From Desertivirga brevis (GTDB lineage Bacteria > Bacteroidota > Bacteroidia > Sphingobacteriales > Sphingobacteriaceae): a DNA stretch of 64,000 nucleotides. Under the pieces are notes generated by a model, which was not told the origin of the DNA, did not search any database, and was given only the letters and a program-made list of their open reading frames with translations. Within the stretch, counting starts at the first letter, position 1. Each line of letters starts with the position of its first letter. Made by a program: the position numbers and the translations under genes. The stretch spans positions 1 to 64,000 of the forward strand of contig NZ_JAFEWF010000017.1 of the NCBI RefSeq assembly GCF_017355835.1, given 5' to 3'. Positions 15,517 to 24,465 of the stretch are shown in pieces.

Positions 15517-17976
15517 TTATTTTAAGATCTCGATATTTCTGAAATTTTTGTTTGCTCTTATAATTACACGTTTTAATTCATCAAAGCTTAACTCCTGCTG
15601 CTGTTCCTTCCCGTCAATGTAAACCTTGCTTGGTAAAAACGGCAATCCTATCAATTTCAATTCATAAGTCTCGTAACGGGGCGTGTATAATCCCTCAGAA
15701 AACTGTTTGATATTTAAACTTGTGGCATCTCCTTTTACTACAAACTTCTTCTCTGTGTAGATGTCTTGCTCGTAAGCAAACGTATCTCCATGGTCCTCAT
15801 AATAGAATGAGTTCACCTCATAGTCTGCATAATAGATCTGGAATTTGATCTCATCAGGTTCAATTTCACCCACGTACTGCATTAATGGCCACTCAGGGAT
15901 AACAGCACCAGCCTTAACGAAGATTGGCATGCTGTCTAAAGGTGTTTGCACGGTATGTTCCATTCCACCTTCATACTCCTCATGGCTCCAATAGTCAAAC
16001 CACTTACCTTTCGGCAAGTATACAACTTTTGACTTTTGACCAGGCTGCATTACAGGTGAAATAAGAATTTTATCACCAAATGTAAATTCTTCTTCACGAT
16101 GCAGGTTCAGTCTCACATCCTGTTCTATCATCACTACCGGGCGAAGAATTGGGAATCCATAGCGGTGCTGTTCCCAGAACGCTGAATAGATGTATGGGAG
16201 TAACCTGTACCTTAGCTCTATGAATTTCCTGTTAATGTCTTCATAGTCCTTACCAAAACTCCATGGCTCACGTTCACGGGTATCTCCGGCAGAGTGAGCG
16301 CGCATGAAAGGAGTGAATACACCTAACTGGATCCAGCGGGTAAATAGTTCACCGTCTGGCTCTCCTGTAAATCCACCAATGTCAGTTCCACAGAAGGAAA
16401 TACCGGAAACCGATAAACGCTGGCACTGTAACGCGGCCAATTTCAAATGATCCCATGATGCCAGGTTATCCCCTGTCCACACAGAAGAATAACGTTGTAC
16501 TCCAGAATACCCAGCTCTGGTTATGGTAAACGGACGCTTATTTTTCTGAAGTTTCTTGAGGCCTTCGTAAGTAGCCCTCACCATTTGCATTCCATAAACG
16601 TTATGGGCTTTACGGTGAGATCCGCGATGACCATCGTATTGGTGGCGCACATCGTTAGGGAATGTTCCTGAACCAAACACAGCAGGTTCGTTCATATCAT
16701 TCCACACTCCTGCTACACCAACTTCTACCAGCTCTTTGAACAAACCACCCCACCAAGTTCTAACATCTGGGTTAGTAAAATCCGGGAACTGGCATCTTCC
16801 TGGCCAAACGTGGCCTTCCATGAAATAGTCATCACTACGGCGGCAGAAATATTTATTTTCCTTTCCTTCACGGAATACCCAGTAATTGTCGTCAACCTTG
16901 ATCCCTGGGTCGATAATTACTACAGTTTTAAAACCATCATCAGACAGTTCCTTCACCATTCGTTTAGGATCCGGGAAGTACTTCTTGTTCCACGTAAAAC
17001 AACGGTACCCATCCATGTAATCTATATCAAGATAGATAGCATCACAAGGTATCTTTCTATCACGGAAGTTCTTAGCCAGGTTCTTCACCTTGCTTTCCGG
17101 ATAATAACTCCAACGGCATTGATGGAAACCAAGTGTCCATTGAGCAGGCATCGGGTGCGTTCCAGTTAAAGTATGATAGCGCTTTACCACGTCCATCATA
17201 TGAGGCCCATGTATGTAATAATATTGGAGCTCGCCTCCATCTGCCCAGAAACTCGTTTTATCGTGCTCCTGATGTGCAAAATCGAAGTGGGTCTTATATG
17301 TATTATCAAAGAAGATACCGTATGCTACACCTTCATTTAACCCAATGTAGAAAGGAATCGAGCGATACAAAGGATCCTGATCGCGGGCGAAAGAGTAGGT
17401 GTCGGTATTCCAGTTCTGGAACCTACGACCTTTAATATTGAAAGCAGAAGGCTTGTCGCCCAATCCGTAGAAGTTTTCGTCGGCAGGACATTTCTTCGTA
17501 CAGAAAACATAATACCCCCCAAAATCAACGTTCTCCTCCCAGTGCATAGGGATCTGGTCTTCGTTAGTTACTAGACCAAGGTTGTCTTCAAAGGATATAT
17601 GAAAGTCTGCTTTATTTATTTTACAGATTACTGTATTGGTTTTTACTTTGTAGAACTCCTCATCTTCGTCAAATGAGAATACGGTAACCCGTTGGTCAAG
17701 ATTGCTTACAGCATAAGAGAATTCTTCAAGAAAGGTGCCATGGGGAGCCAACCTTACCCGTATTATCTCATCACTCACAACCCTTACTTCTACACGGGCT
17801 TCACCGTCGGAGAAATAAAAATTATTCCCGTTCTGCACGTACTCCTTTACGGCTTTCAGATATCGTTTTTCAATCGGTGTTAATCCTATAATAGGATTGT
17901 TGACGTGTTGAACACCTTCCTCCAACTGCTCGAGACTGAACTCGGGCAGAGATTCCTTGTTTTCTTTTTCTACCAT
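15517..17976 (-). CDS. GH31 family alpha-glucosidase, cytoplasmic
   Basis: An 819-residue glycoside hydrolase family 31 enzyme that removes terminal alpha-glucose units. The N-terminal beta-sandwich precedes the barrel; the nucleophile is Asp427 in WNDMNEPAVFGSG, and the acid/base Asp lies in SVWTGDNLASWDH near residue 500. A DUF5110-type C-terminal domain is likely (about 700-819). There is no signal peptide, so the enzyme should be cytoplasmic. With glgB immediately downstream it probably trims glycogen or maltodextrin. Alpha-xylosidase activity is possible in GH31 but is less suggested by the neighbour. Confidence 0.92.
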   Translation of the reverse strand: MVEKENKESLPEFSLEQLEEGVQHVNNPIIGLTPIEKRYLKAVKEYVQNGNNFYFSDGEARVEVRVVSDEIIRVRLAPHGTFLEEFSYAVSNLDQRVTVFSFDEDEEFYKVKTNTVICKINKADFHISFEDNLGLVTNEDQIPMHWEENVDFGGYYVFCTKKCPADENFYGLGDKPSAFNIKGRRFQNWNTDTYSFARDQDPLYRSIPFYIGLNEGVAYGIFFDNTYKTHFDFAHQEHDKTSFWADGGELQYYYIHGPHMMDVVKRYHTLTGTHPMPAQWTLGFHQCRWSYYPESKVKNLAKNFRDRKIPCDAIYLDIDYMDGYRCFTWNKKYFPDPKRMVKELSDDGFKTVVIIDPGIKVDDNYWVFREGKENKYFCRRSDDYFMEGHVWPGRCQFPDFTNPDVRTWWGGLFKELVEVGVAGVWNDMNEPAVFGSGTFPNDVRHQYDGHRGSHRKAHNVYGMQMVRATYEGLKKLQKNKRPFTITRAGYSGVQRYSSVWTGDNLASWDHLKLAALQCQRLSVSGISFCGTDIGGFTGEPDGELFTRWIQLGVFTPFMRAHSAGDTREREPWSFGKDYEDINRKFIELRYRLLPYIYSAFWEQHRYGFPILRPVVMIEQDVRLNLHREEEFTFGDKILISPVMQPGQKSKVVYLPKGKWFDYWSHEEYEGGMEHTVQTPLDSMPIFVKAGAVIPEWPLMQYVGEIEPDEIKFQIYYADYEVNSFYYEDHGDTFAYEQDIYTEKKFVVKGDATSLNIKQFSEGLYTPRYETYELKLIGLPFLPSKVYIDGKEQQQELSFDELKRVIIRANKNFRNIEILK

Positions 17977-18312
17977 TAAAGTTAAATAACTTTGCTTGTA
18001 ATCTATAGCTACAAATTACCAGCTAATAAACTAAAGACGCCCTAGTAACGGCTATAGTCGCTAATTGTTCACAAAACTGTACAATTTAGAACAGTTTTAA
18101 TGTACGGGCTAAATATAATTAAAACTACAAATAACTACAGAACAATCGTCTAGCAATGTTAATAAATTCCCAAACATTAGAAGGCTGAAATGAAATGTTA
18201 TTAGCCTTCTTCACTCTTTTTTAAAAATGTCGCATTCTACATCAAAACTATGAGCATTTAAAAGGATAATATCCTTATTAATCTTACTAATTTTGCGTCT
18301 TATCTTTACAAT
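17977..18312. other. Divergent intergenic region between GH31 and LuxE-like genes
   Basis: A 336-base gene-free stretch. It holds an inverted repeat AAAACTGT/ACAGTTTT (18073-18080 and 18091-18098) and a second hairpin AGAAGGCT/AGCCTTCT (18179-18186 and 18203-18210) followed by TCACTCTTTTTT, which looks like a plus-strand terminator without an upstream plus-strand gene. There is also an 11-base palindrome GGATAATATCC (18264-18274). The terminator-like hairpin could end a small RNA, but I see no further support. Confidence 0.4.
18288..18295 (+). promoter_or_regulatory. Candidate -7 element for the LuxE-like gene
   Basis: TAATTTTG matches TAnnTTTG exactly, 17 bases before the GTG start. No convincing -33 element is seen, so the leader would be very short if this is used. 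Confidence 0.35.
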
Positions 18313-19302
18313 GTGAGTAACTTTTCGACAGAGGGTATCTTCTCTATTCAATCTCCGGAAGCTTTTGAGCACCAAGCCCTTGATATTTTCAGATATCAGG
18401 CAAAAGAAAATAAAGTATACTCGGCATTTGTTAATGGATTGAACATTGATGCAAGCAAGGTCCGTTCTATTGAGCAAATTCCTTTTCTCCCTATTGAGTT
18501 CTTCAAAAGCCATCGTGTTATTACAGGCGATGTAACTGGCGCTGAAACTATATTCTCCAGCTCCGGAACTACAGGCATGTCTCAAAGTAAACATTTAGTT
18601 AAAGACATCGGGTTATACGAACAGAGTTTCAAAAAAGGTTTTGAAATATTGCACGAAAATATTACTGATATTACAATTCTGGCCTTGCTTCCCAGCTATC
18701 TTGAACGTGATGGCTCATCTCTAATCTACATGGTTGATTCTCTTATCAGGGCAACTCAAAATGTAGACAGTGGATATTATCTATATAACCATGAGGAGCT
18801 TTATCAGAAACTGCAGCTTTTGAAGCAGCAAAAGAGGAAAGTGATATTGATAGGAGTTACTTATGCCCTATTAGATTTTATTGAGGTTTATGAAGTTACC
18901 TTCCCTGAGCTGATGGTGATGGAAACCGGGGGAATGAAAGGTAAGAGAAAGGAGATGATCCGGGAAGAACTGCATAGCTTACTTACGGCCGGTTTTGGTG
19001 TTTCGAAGATCTATTCTGAGTATGGTATGACGGAGTTGTTATCTCAGGCTTATTCCAAAGGTGATGGAATTTTTGAGTGCCCTGCATGGATGAAAGTGTT
19101 AATAAGAGACACTAATGATCCCTTGTCTTATTTGTCTAGTGGTCAAACCGGTGGAATCAATGTGATTGATCTGGCTAATGTATACTCTTGTTCGTTTATT
19201 GCTACCCAGGATTTAGGGAAGGTGTATGATGATGGGAGGTTTGAAGTACTGGGAAGGTTTGATAATAGTGATATAAGGGGTTGTAATTTGTTGGTGCAAT
19301 AA
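18313..19302 (+). CDS. LuxE-like acyl-protein synthetase / acyl-activating enzyme
   Basis: A 329-residue protein similar to the LuxE/acyl-protein synthetase branch of the adenylate-forming (ANL) enzymes. The activation loop SSSGTTGMSQSK is at residues 82-93 and the sequence SEYGMTELLSQAY near residue 235 is the second adenylation motif. The mobile C-terminal ANL domain is missing, as expected for LuxE-type proteins. There is no luciferase or reductase partner; in Bacteroidota such stand-alone genes are usually of unknown substrate. The start is GTG at 18313; an out-of-frame ATG two bases earlier reads directly into TGA, so the GTG is favoured. Confidence 0.75.
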   Translation: MSNFSTEGIFSIQSPEAFEHQALDIFRYQAKENKVYSAFVNGLNIDASKVRSIEQIPFLPIEFFKSHRVITGDVTGAETIFSSSGTTGMSQSKHLVKDIGLYEQSFKKGFEILHENITDITILALLPSYLERDGSSLIYMVDSLIRATQNVDSGYYLYNHEELYQKLQLLKQQKRKVILIGVTYALLDFIEVYEVTFPELMVMETGGMKGKRKEMIREELHSLLTAGFGVSKIYSEYGMTELLSQAYSKGDGIFECPAWMKVLIRDTNDPLSYLSSGQTGGINVIDLANVYSCSFIATQDLGKVYDDGRFEVLGRFDNSDIRGCNLLVQ

Positions 19303-19605
19303 GGTTTTTTATGAGCACGATTTTATATGAGCACGAATTAGGGGAATTTACACGAATTCTCACGAATGCATGGCGAGTGATTGAAAAGTGCTAATTACTC
19401 AGATTTAACGAAGCTAAGTTCAAGTAGTGAAAAGCACGAATTACACTAATTTCACTAAGCATAGTTCAAGAAGCGAAAAGCACAATGCAAGCGAAATACA
19501 CAAGTATAGTTCAAAACGGCGTCTAGGAAGTGTAATTCGTGTAATTCGTGTAATTCGTGTAATTCGTGTAATTCGTGTAATTCGTGTAATTCGTGTTTAT
19601 TATTT
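19303..19605. repeat. Gene-free repeat region with 7 tandem 9-bp units GTAATTCGT
   Basis: Seven perfect 9-base copies run 19532-19594. Upstream, around 19320-19500, are scattered pieces of the complementary word (CACGAATTACAC at 19435, CACGAATT, CACGAAT, AGTTCAAGAAGCGAAAAGCAC), so the region can fold back on itself. The region lies between the end of the LuxE-like gene and the 3' end of the convergent tyrS. The open frame through it, reading (Val-Ile-Arg)7, is an artefact. No mobile gene is present. Confidence 0.85.
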
Positions 19606-20892
19606 TTATTCAGCTATCAAAAGGAAGTAATTCTTCTTTCCCTTCTGAGCGATTAAATATTTGCCTTTCACGAGGCTCGCTGCAGTAACATTCTCAGAAG
19701 CATCACCTATCTTTTGCCTGTTTATCGAAACTCCTCCACCCTGAATCATCTTACGTGCCTCTCCTTTTGACGGGAACACCTTTGTTTTTTCAGCTAAAAG
19801 ATCGGTTGCAGAGATACCTCCCGCTAACTCCTCTTTTGAAACAGGGAACTGTGGGATTCCTTCAAATACCTCTAAAACCTCATCCTCAGATAAGCTCTCA
19901 AGAAAATCTACAGACTCGTTACCAAAAAGAAAGCCAGAGGTCTTTAATGCAGTTTGCAAGGCCTCTTCCGAATGGGTCCGGACAGTAATTTCAGCAGCTA
20001 GAGCTTTTTGAAGCACCCTTAAATGCGGTGCTGCATCGTGTTCTTGTTCAATCGCTTCTATCTCTTCTTTTCCTTTTAATGAGAAGATCCTTATCCAGTT
20101 CTTCGCATCTTCATCAGCTGCATTTAACCAGAACTGATAGAATTTATATGGGGACGTTTTCTTTGGATCGAGCCACACGGCTCCACTTTCGGTCTTTCCG
20201 AATTTGGTCCCGTCAGACTTTTTGATGAGCTGTGTAGTTATTGCGAAAGCAGTTCCTGCATCTTTACGACGAATCAACTCAGTACCGGTAACAATATTGC
20301 CCCACTGGTCTGATCCTCCCATTTGTACAATACAATTCTTATTTTTCCAAAGCCAGTAGAAGTCGTAACCCTGCACCAACTGATAAGTAAATTCAGTAAA
20401 GGACATGCCGGTCTCTCCCTCCAAACGCTTTCTCACCGAATCCTTCGCCATCATGTAATTCACGGTGATGTGTTTACCCACATCGCGGATGAAATCAAGG
20501 AAATTAAAGCTCTTGAACCAGTCGTAATTGTTCACCATCTCCGCAGCATTTGCAGCATCACTATCAAAATCGAGGAACTTCTTTAGCTGAGACTTCAGCG
20601 CATTAACATTTTTCGTAAGAGCATCCTCAGATAGCAAATTACGCTCGGCTGACTTCCCTGAGGGGTCGCCCACCATTCCTGTTGCGCCACCCACTAAAGC
20701 AACTGGTTTATGACCTGCCCTTTGAAAATGGATAAGCGTCATAATTTGGGTAAGATGGCCAACATGAAGAGAATCCGCAGTCGGATCAAAACCTATATAG
20801 CCTGAAACCATTCCTTTATTCAGTTCCTCTTCAGTTCCGGGCATGATATCATGAAGCATGCCTCTCCAACGTAATTCTTCTACAAAATTCAT
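19606..20892 (-). CDS. tyrS: Tyrosyl-tRNA synthetase
   Basis: A class I aminoacyl-tRNA synthetase that charges tRNA-Tyr. The HIGH-like motif is HVGH near residue 40 ([13 protein letters not shown]), the KMSKS-like loop is KFGKTESG near residue 225, and a C-terminal S4 RNA-binding domain ends the 428-residue protein. I start at the ATG at 20892 ([13 protein letters not shown]), which matches other TyrS N-termini; a nine-residue in-frame extension to 20919 would run into the -7 promoter element at 20917-20924. Confidence 0.96.
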   Translation of the reverse strand: MNFVEELRWRGMLHDIMPGTEEELNKGMVSGYIGFDPTADSLHVGHLTQIMTLIHFQRAGHKPVALVGGATGMVGDPSGKSAERNLLSEDALTKNVNALKSQLKKFLDFDSDAANAAEMVNNYDWFKSFNFLDFIRDVGKHITVNYMMAKDSVRKRLEGETGMSFTEFTYQLVQGYDFYWLWKNKNCIVQMGGSDQWGNIVTGTELIRRKDAGTAFAITTQLIKKSDGTKFGKTESGAVWLDPKKTSPYKFYQFWLNAADEDAKNWIRIFSLKGKEEIEAIEQEHDAAPHLRVLQKALAAEITVRTHSEEALQTALKTSGFLFGNESVDFLESLSEDEVLEVFEGIPQFPVSKEELAGGISATDLLAEKTKVFPSKGEARKMIQGGGVSINRQKIGDASENVTAASLVKGKYLIAQKGKKNYFLLIAE

Positions 20893-20916
20893 CTTTAGGG
20901 GTATTAATAAGGACTG

Positions 20917-20924
20917 CAAAGATA
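20917..20924 (-). promoter_or_regulatory. Candidate -7 element of tyrS
   Basis: On the minus strand TATCTTTG matches TAnnTTTG exactly and predicts a start of transcription about 17 bases before the tyrS ATG at 20892. A -33 element is not clear. Confidence 0.45.
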
Positions 20925-20975
20925 GAAGAATTGAGAAATTAAAAACTCACCTATACTTCACATTGTTAGTATTAC

Positions 20976-21545
20976 ATGCCAGACATCAAAATCCTTGAAA
21001 GACGAACTTTATCAGAACATCACGGCAAGCTCGAGTCGATAAGTATTGAGAAGAAACATAATGGAGAAACACAAACTCTAGAAAGAGTGCTCTTTCATCG
21101 CCCCCCTGCAGCTGCAATTTTACTGTACGACCAGGCCAGAAAATCAGTGATCCTTACCAAGCAATTTCGATTGCCTGTTTATCTAGATAACAACCAGCAG
21201 CTTCTTGAAGCGTGTGCAGGTCTATTAGACGAAGGAGAATTGCCGGAACACGCTATCGTTCGTGAAGTGGAAGAAGAAACTGGCTTCAGAATTTCAGAAA
21301 TAGAAAAAGTGGCTGAAGGTTACACTTCTCCATCTTCTTTTACAGAATACGTTCACTTCTTCGTTGGCAAATACACTCCTGATATGCGTATTGCACAGGG
21401 AGGCGGCTTAAAAGAGGAAGGTGAATATATCGACGTACTGGAGTTCACAGGAGAGGAAATAAGACATAAGCTACGTACAAACGAAGTAAAAGACGTAAAA
21501 ACAATCCTTTTGCTTCAACATGCCTTACTGAACAACCTGATTTAA
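20976..21545 (+). CDS. Nudix hydrolase, NudK/ADP-ribose pyrophosphatase type
   Basis: A 189-residue cytoplasmic Nudix hydrolase. The complete Nudix box G-x5-E-x7-REV-EE-x-G spans residues 82-104 (GLLDEGELPEHAIVREVEEE), with the metal-binding glutamates present. The preceding strand KQFRLPVYLDNNQQLLEACAG is typical of the GDP-mannose/ADP-sugar branch (NudK, NudF). Substrate is not certain. It is divergent from tyrS and followed 52 bases later by the ACP-phosphodiesterase-like gene. Confidence 0.88.
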   Translation: MPDIKILERRTLSEHHGKLESISIEKKHNGETQTLERVLFHRPPAAAILLYDQARKSVILTKQFRLPVYLDNNQQLLEACAGLLDEGELPEHAIVREVEEETGFRISEIEKVAEGYTSPSSFTEYVHFFVGKYTPDMRIAQGGGLKEEGEYIDVLEFTGEEIRHKLRTNEVKDVKTILLLQHALLNNLI

Positions 21546-21597
21546 TCACAAAAATTCCGTATATTGTAACAACTCGCACAAGCGAAGGGAGCATTGC

Positions 21598-22284
21598 ATG
21601 AATTTTTTATCGCATTTTTATTTTGACAGGGACAACCGCGACCCGGAGAGGGTGATTGGGGTGGTATTGCCTGATCTTGTAAAAAATGCAAAAAAAGAAT
21701 GGAGCCTTCGCCCTGAAAAGCAGGAAGCTTTTTATGACGACGAGAATGTAAGTAATATCTTCTGGGGCTGGAAAAGACATATTGCGGTAGACAATTACTT
21801 CCACTCGTCAGACTTCTTTTGTCAGCATACGCAACAGATCAAAACCCTTATTTCCCCTATTTTGGAGAACTCTCCTGCCCGCCCTTCCTTCGTTGCTCAT
21901 ATTGCTTTAGAGTTAATGCTGGATGGCTTGCTCCTGACCGAATCTAAGGTCGAAGCAGAAAACTTCTACTCCATACTTGCCGAGGTAGACCGTGAAGCCT
22001 TAGAGTGTTTTTTAGAGCTAAATTCTGTTTTTGATACAGATAAGTTCTTTAAGTTCTTAGATGAATTTATAGAAGCTTCCTACCTTGACAGTTACAGGGA
22101 AGCTACAAACATTATGTATGCATTAAACAGGATTTGCATGCGTATTTGGGAAGAACCATTTTCAGAAACTCAAAAACTTCAATTAACGGCAGTGCTGATC
22201 GATTATCAGCAAAAACTTCAGCGAGATTTTATGCTTATCTTTGAAGAGATTGAAAGCATTCTGAATAATGACATTTCGCAGTAA
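21598..22284 (+). CDS. ACP phosphodiesterase-like protein (DUF479)
   Basis: A 228-residue protein of the AcpH/DUF479 family; E. coli AcpH removes the phosphopantetheine arm from acyl carrier protein. The family N-terminus is clear (MNFLSHFYFDRDNRDPERVIG), as is the WGWKRHIAVDNYFH segment carrying a histidine/aspartate pair near residue 60. Family members in Bacteroidota are longer-range homologues, so the ACP activity is not assured. Its 3' end overlaps the next gene by 17 bases. Confidence 0.75.
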   Translation: MNFLSHFYFDRDNRDPERVIGVVLPDLVKNAKKEWSLRPEKQEAFYDDENVSNIFWGWKRHIAVDNYFHSSDFFCQHTQQIKTLISPILENSPARPSFVAHIALELMLDGLLLTESKVEAENFYSILAEVDREALECFLELNSVFDTDKFFKFLDEFIEASYLDSYREATNIMYALNRICMRIWEEPFSETQKLQLTAVLIDYQQKLQRDFMLIFEEIESILNNDISQ

Positions 22285-23395
22285 ACTTCTTCTGTTAGCC
22301 TTACTACTACCTGCAATTTCTTTTGCTCAAGAAAAGTATAGCAATGAGTTTTTGAATATTGGAGTTGGATCAAGAGCTTTCGGAATGTCACAATCTGTAA
22401 TAGCCTCTGCAAACGATGTTACTGCTGCCTATTGGAACCCGGCTGGTTTAACGCGTATGGAAGGCCCGGTACAAGCGAGTGTGATGCACTCCGAATATTT
22501 TGCGGGCCTGGCACGATACGATTATGCTGGCCTGGCCACTGCTGTATCAGACCACACCGCCGTTGTCTCTTTTTCAGTAGTTCGTTTTGCTGTTGATGAT
22601 ATCCCTGATACGTCGGAACTGATCGATGCAGATGGTAATATCAATTACGACCGTGTTAGATCGTTTTCAGCTGCCGACTATGCCTTCATCCTTTCGTACG
22701 CCAGGAACGCAAGAAAACGAAGAGTAGGTCCTGCTTCAATAGGAGACAGTGAAAACATTGATGGTGAAAGTCAGGGACTCAGTTATGGAGGAAACGTTAA
22801 AGTAATTCATAGAAAGGTTGGGGAATATGGAAAATCCTTTGGCTTTGGGCTCGACTTTGGTATCCAGTATTTAAGAAGGCATTGGTCATTCGGAATTATG
22901 GGGAGGGATATTACTACCACTTATAATTCATGGAGTTATAATGCCGAAAAACTTTCAACAGTGTACGCTTCTACCGGAAATAACATTCCCAGAAACTCCA
23001 CAGAAATAACTTATCCACGTATTGTTCTGGGCGCCGCTTATTCCACACCCATCAATAACAACTTTGGCATTTCAGCAGAAACTAATCTCAATTTAACTAC
23101 CGATGGAAAAAGGAATGTCCTGATATCGGCAGACCCCGTAAGTGCAGACCCTACAATTGGCATAGAAGGGAATTTTAAAAAAATAGCCTTTTTAAGAGCA
23201 GGAGTAGGCAACATACAGAAATCCAAAGACTTTGAAGGCCGGGACTCTTATCAGTTCCAACCAAACGCAGGAATTGGAATCAGGATAAAGAACTTTAGCA
23301 TTGATTACGCGTTAACAGACTTAGGAAACGTTTCGGATGCGCTGTATAGCAATGTGTTTTCGGTAAGGCTAATTTTCAATAATCCTACTAAATGA
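22268..23395 (+). CDS. PorV/PorQ family outer-membrane protein
   Basis: A 375-residue protein with a signal peptide cleaved near residue 20 (LLPAISFAQ) and the family signature GVGSRAFGMSQSVIASANDVTAAYWNPAGL directly after it. The rest alternates strands of an outer-membrane beta barrel of the FadL-like type, ending in the aromatic-free SVRLIFNNPTK. PorV and PorQ are type IX secretion proteins, PorV shuttling cargo at the outer membrane, but many paralogues have no known secretion role. It overlaps both neighbours (17 and 4 bases), so it is translationally coupled to the ACP-phosphodiesterase-like and metallo-hydrolase genes. Confidence 0.85.
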   Translation: MTFRSKLLLLALLLPAISFAQEKYSNEFLNIGVGSRAFGMSQSVIASANDVTAAYWNPAGLTRMEGPVQASVMHSEYFAGLARYDYAGLATAVSDHTAVVSFSVVRFAVDDIPDTSELIDADGNINYDRVRSFSAADYAFILSYARNARKRRVGPASIGDSENIDGESQGLSYGGNVKVIHRKVGEYGKSFGFGLDFGIQYLRRHWSFGIMGRDITTTYNSWSYNAEKLSTVYASTGNNIPRNSTEITYPRIVLGAAYSTPINNNFGISAETNLNLTTDGKRNVLISADPVSADPTIGIEGNFKKIAFLRAGVGNIQKSKDFEGRDSYQFQPNAGIGIRIKNFSIDYALTDLGNVSDALYSNVFSVRLIFNNPTK

Positions 23396-24399
23396 CGATT
23401 TACAAATCGCCCAACTTCAATGGAAAAATATTTTTAAACCCAATCCCGACTGTTGTTACTAAACAAGGCGCTTTTTTAAAAATAATCCGGGAAAACTTTC
23501 TGGACAGAAGGAAACATTTGCGCGAGCCCAAAAAGCGCCTTGGTCCATTCCCCGCTAACCCACGGCTTCTAAACAACCTGGCACCTAACGGAATACGCAT
23601 TACCTGGCTTGGTCATTCAACTCTTATCATGGAAGTTGATGGAAAGCGTTTCCTTACCGATCCCGTATGGTCTAATGTGGTTTCTCCCTTTAGTTTTATT
23701 GGTCCAAAGCGTTTTTTCCACTCTCCTATCAAGCTTGAGGAACTACCCTCCATTGATGGCATTATAATCTCCCATGATCATTATGACCATCTTGATGAAA
23801 AGACCATCAGGCAAATCGCTAAAATAATGCCCGAGGCTCAATTCTTCTGCGGACTGGGAGTAAGCAAGTGGCTTAAAGCATTTGGTGCTGATATAAGAAA
23901 CATCCATGAGTTTGGTTGGTGGGATGAGCTTGAAATTGAAAAAAGCTTCAAGATCATAGCTACTCCTGCGCGCCATTTTTCGGGACGCGGGATTTCGGAC
24001 CGGTATAAAACGCTTTGGGCTTCCTGGGTTATTCAAGGCCCTGAGCATACCATGTTTTATGGTGGTGATTCTGGGATGTTTCCGGGCTTTGCGGAAATTG
24101 GAGAAAAATACGGGCCCTTTGACCTGACTGCACTGGAAATTGGTGCAGCAGATGACGACTGGGAAGATATTCATATGGGCCCAATTAAAGCTGCAGAAGC
24201 ACATCTTATGTTGAAGGGAAAAGTGATGCTTCCCATCCATTGGGCTACCTTCAATCTTGCTCCTCATCCCTGGGAAGAACCTGCTGAAGATCTTCTTGTG
24301 GCAGCGGAAAAAAAAGGTATTAAATTACTTCTACCCCAACCCGGCGAAACTGTATCAATAAAGGAATATCACAACCTTTGGTGGCGGAAGTACACCTAA
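23392..24399 (+). CDS. Metallo-beta-lactamase fold hydrolase (UlaG/NAPE-PLD-like)
   Basis: A 335-residue metallo-hydrolase. The metal site motif HDHYDH is at residues 128-133, a further conserved block is TWLGHSTLIMEVDG (about 71-84), and later metal ligands fit the ATPARHFSGRG, MFYGGDSGMF and LPIHWATF segments. These features place it in the branch with N-acyl-phosphatidylethanolamine phospholipase D and RomA-type proteins. There is no signal peptide. It overlaps the PorV/PorQ gene by four bases. A phospholipid substrate would make sense beside an envelope protein, but that is inference. Confidence 0.85.
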   Translation: MTIYKSPNFNGKIFLNPIPTVVTKQGAFLKIIRENFLDRRKHLREPKKRLGPFPANPRLLNNLAPNGIRITWLGHSTLIMEVDGKRFLTDPVWSNVVSPFSFIGPKRFFHSPIKLEELPSIDGIIISHDHYDHLDEKTIRQIAKIMPEAQFFCGLGVSKWLKAFGADIRNIHEFGWWDELEIEKSFKIIATPARHFSGRGISDRYKTLWASWVIQGPEHTMFYGGDSGMFPGFAEIGEKYGPFDLTALEIGAADDDWEDIHMGPIKAAEAHLMLKGKVMLPIHWATFNLAPHPWEEPAEDLLVAAEKKGIKLLLPQPGETVSIKEYHNLWWRKYT

Positions 24400-24414
24400 T
24401 TTACAACTAGCAAA

Positions 24415-24446
24415 AATGGGACACCTTTAATTGATGTCCCATTCTG
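24415..24446 (+). terminator. Terminator after the metallo-hydrolase gene
   Basis: AATGGGACA (24415-24423) pairs with TGTCCCATT (24435-24443). It lies between convergent genes and probably works in both directions. Confidence 0.75.
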
Positions 24447-24465
24447 TATTGCGATGAATGTTTAA

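Noticed and set aside
19532..19594. Possible CRISPR array
   Set aside because: The units are 9 bp and directly adjacent with no spacers, so this is a tandem repeat.
19427..19630. Open frame encoding (Val-Ile-Arg)7
   Set aside because: It is produced by the 9-bp tandem repeat, has no conserved sequence and no plausible promoter; I treat it as non-coding.
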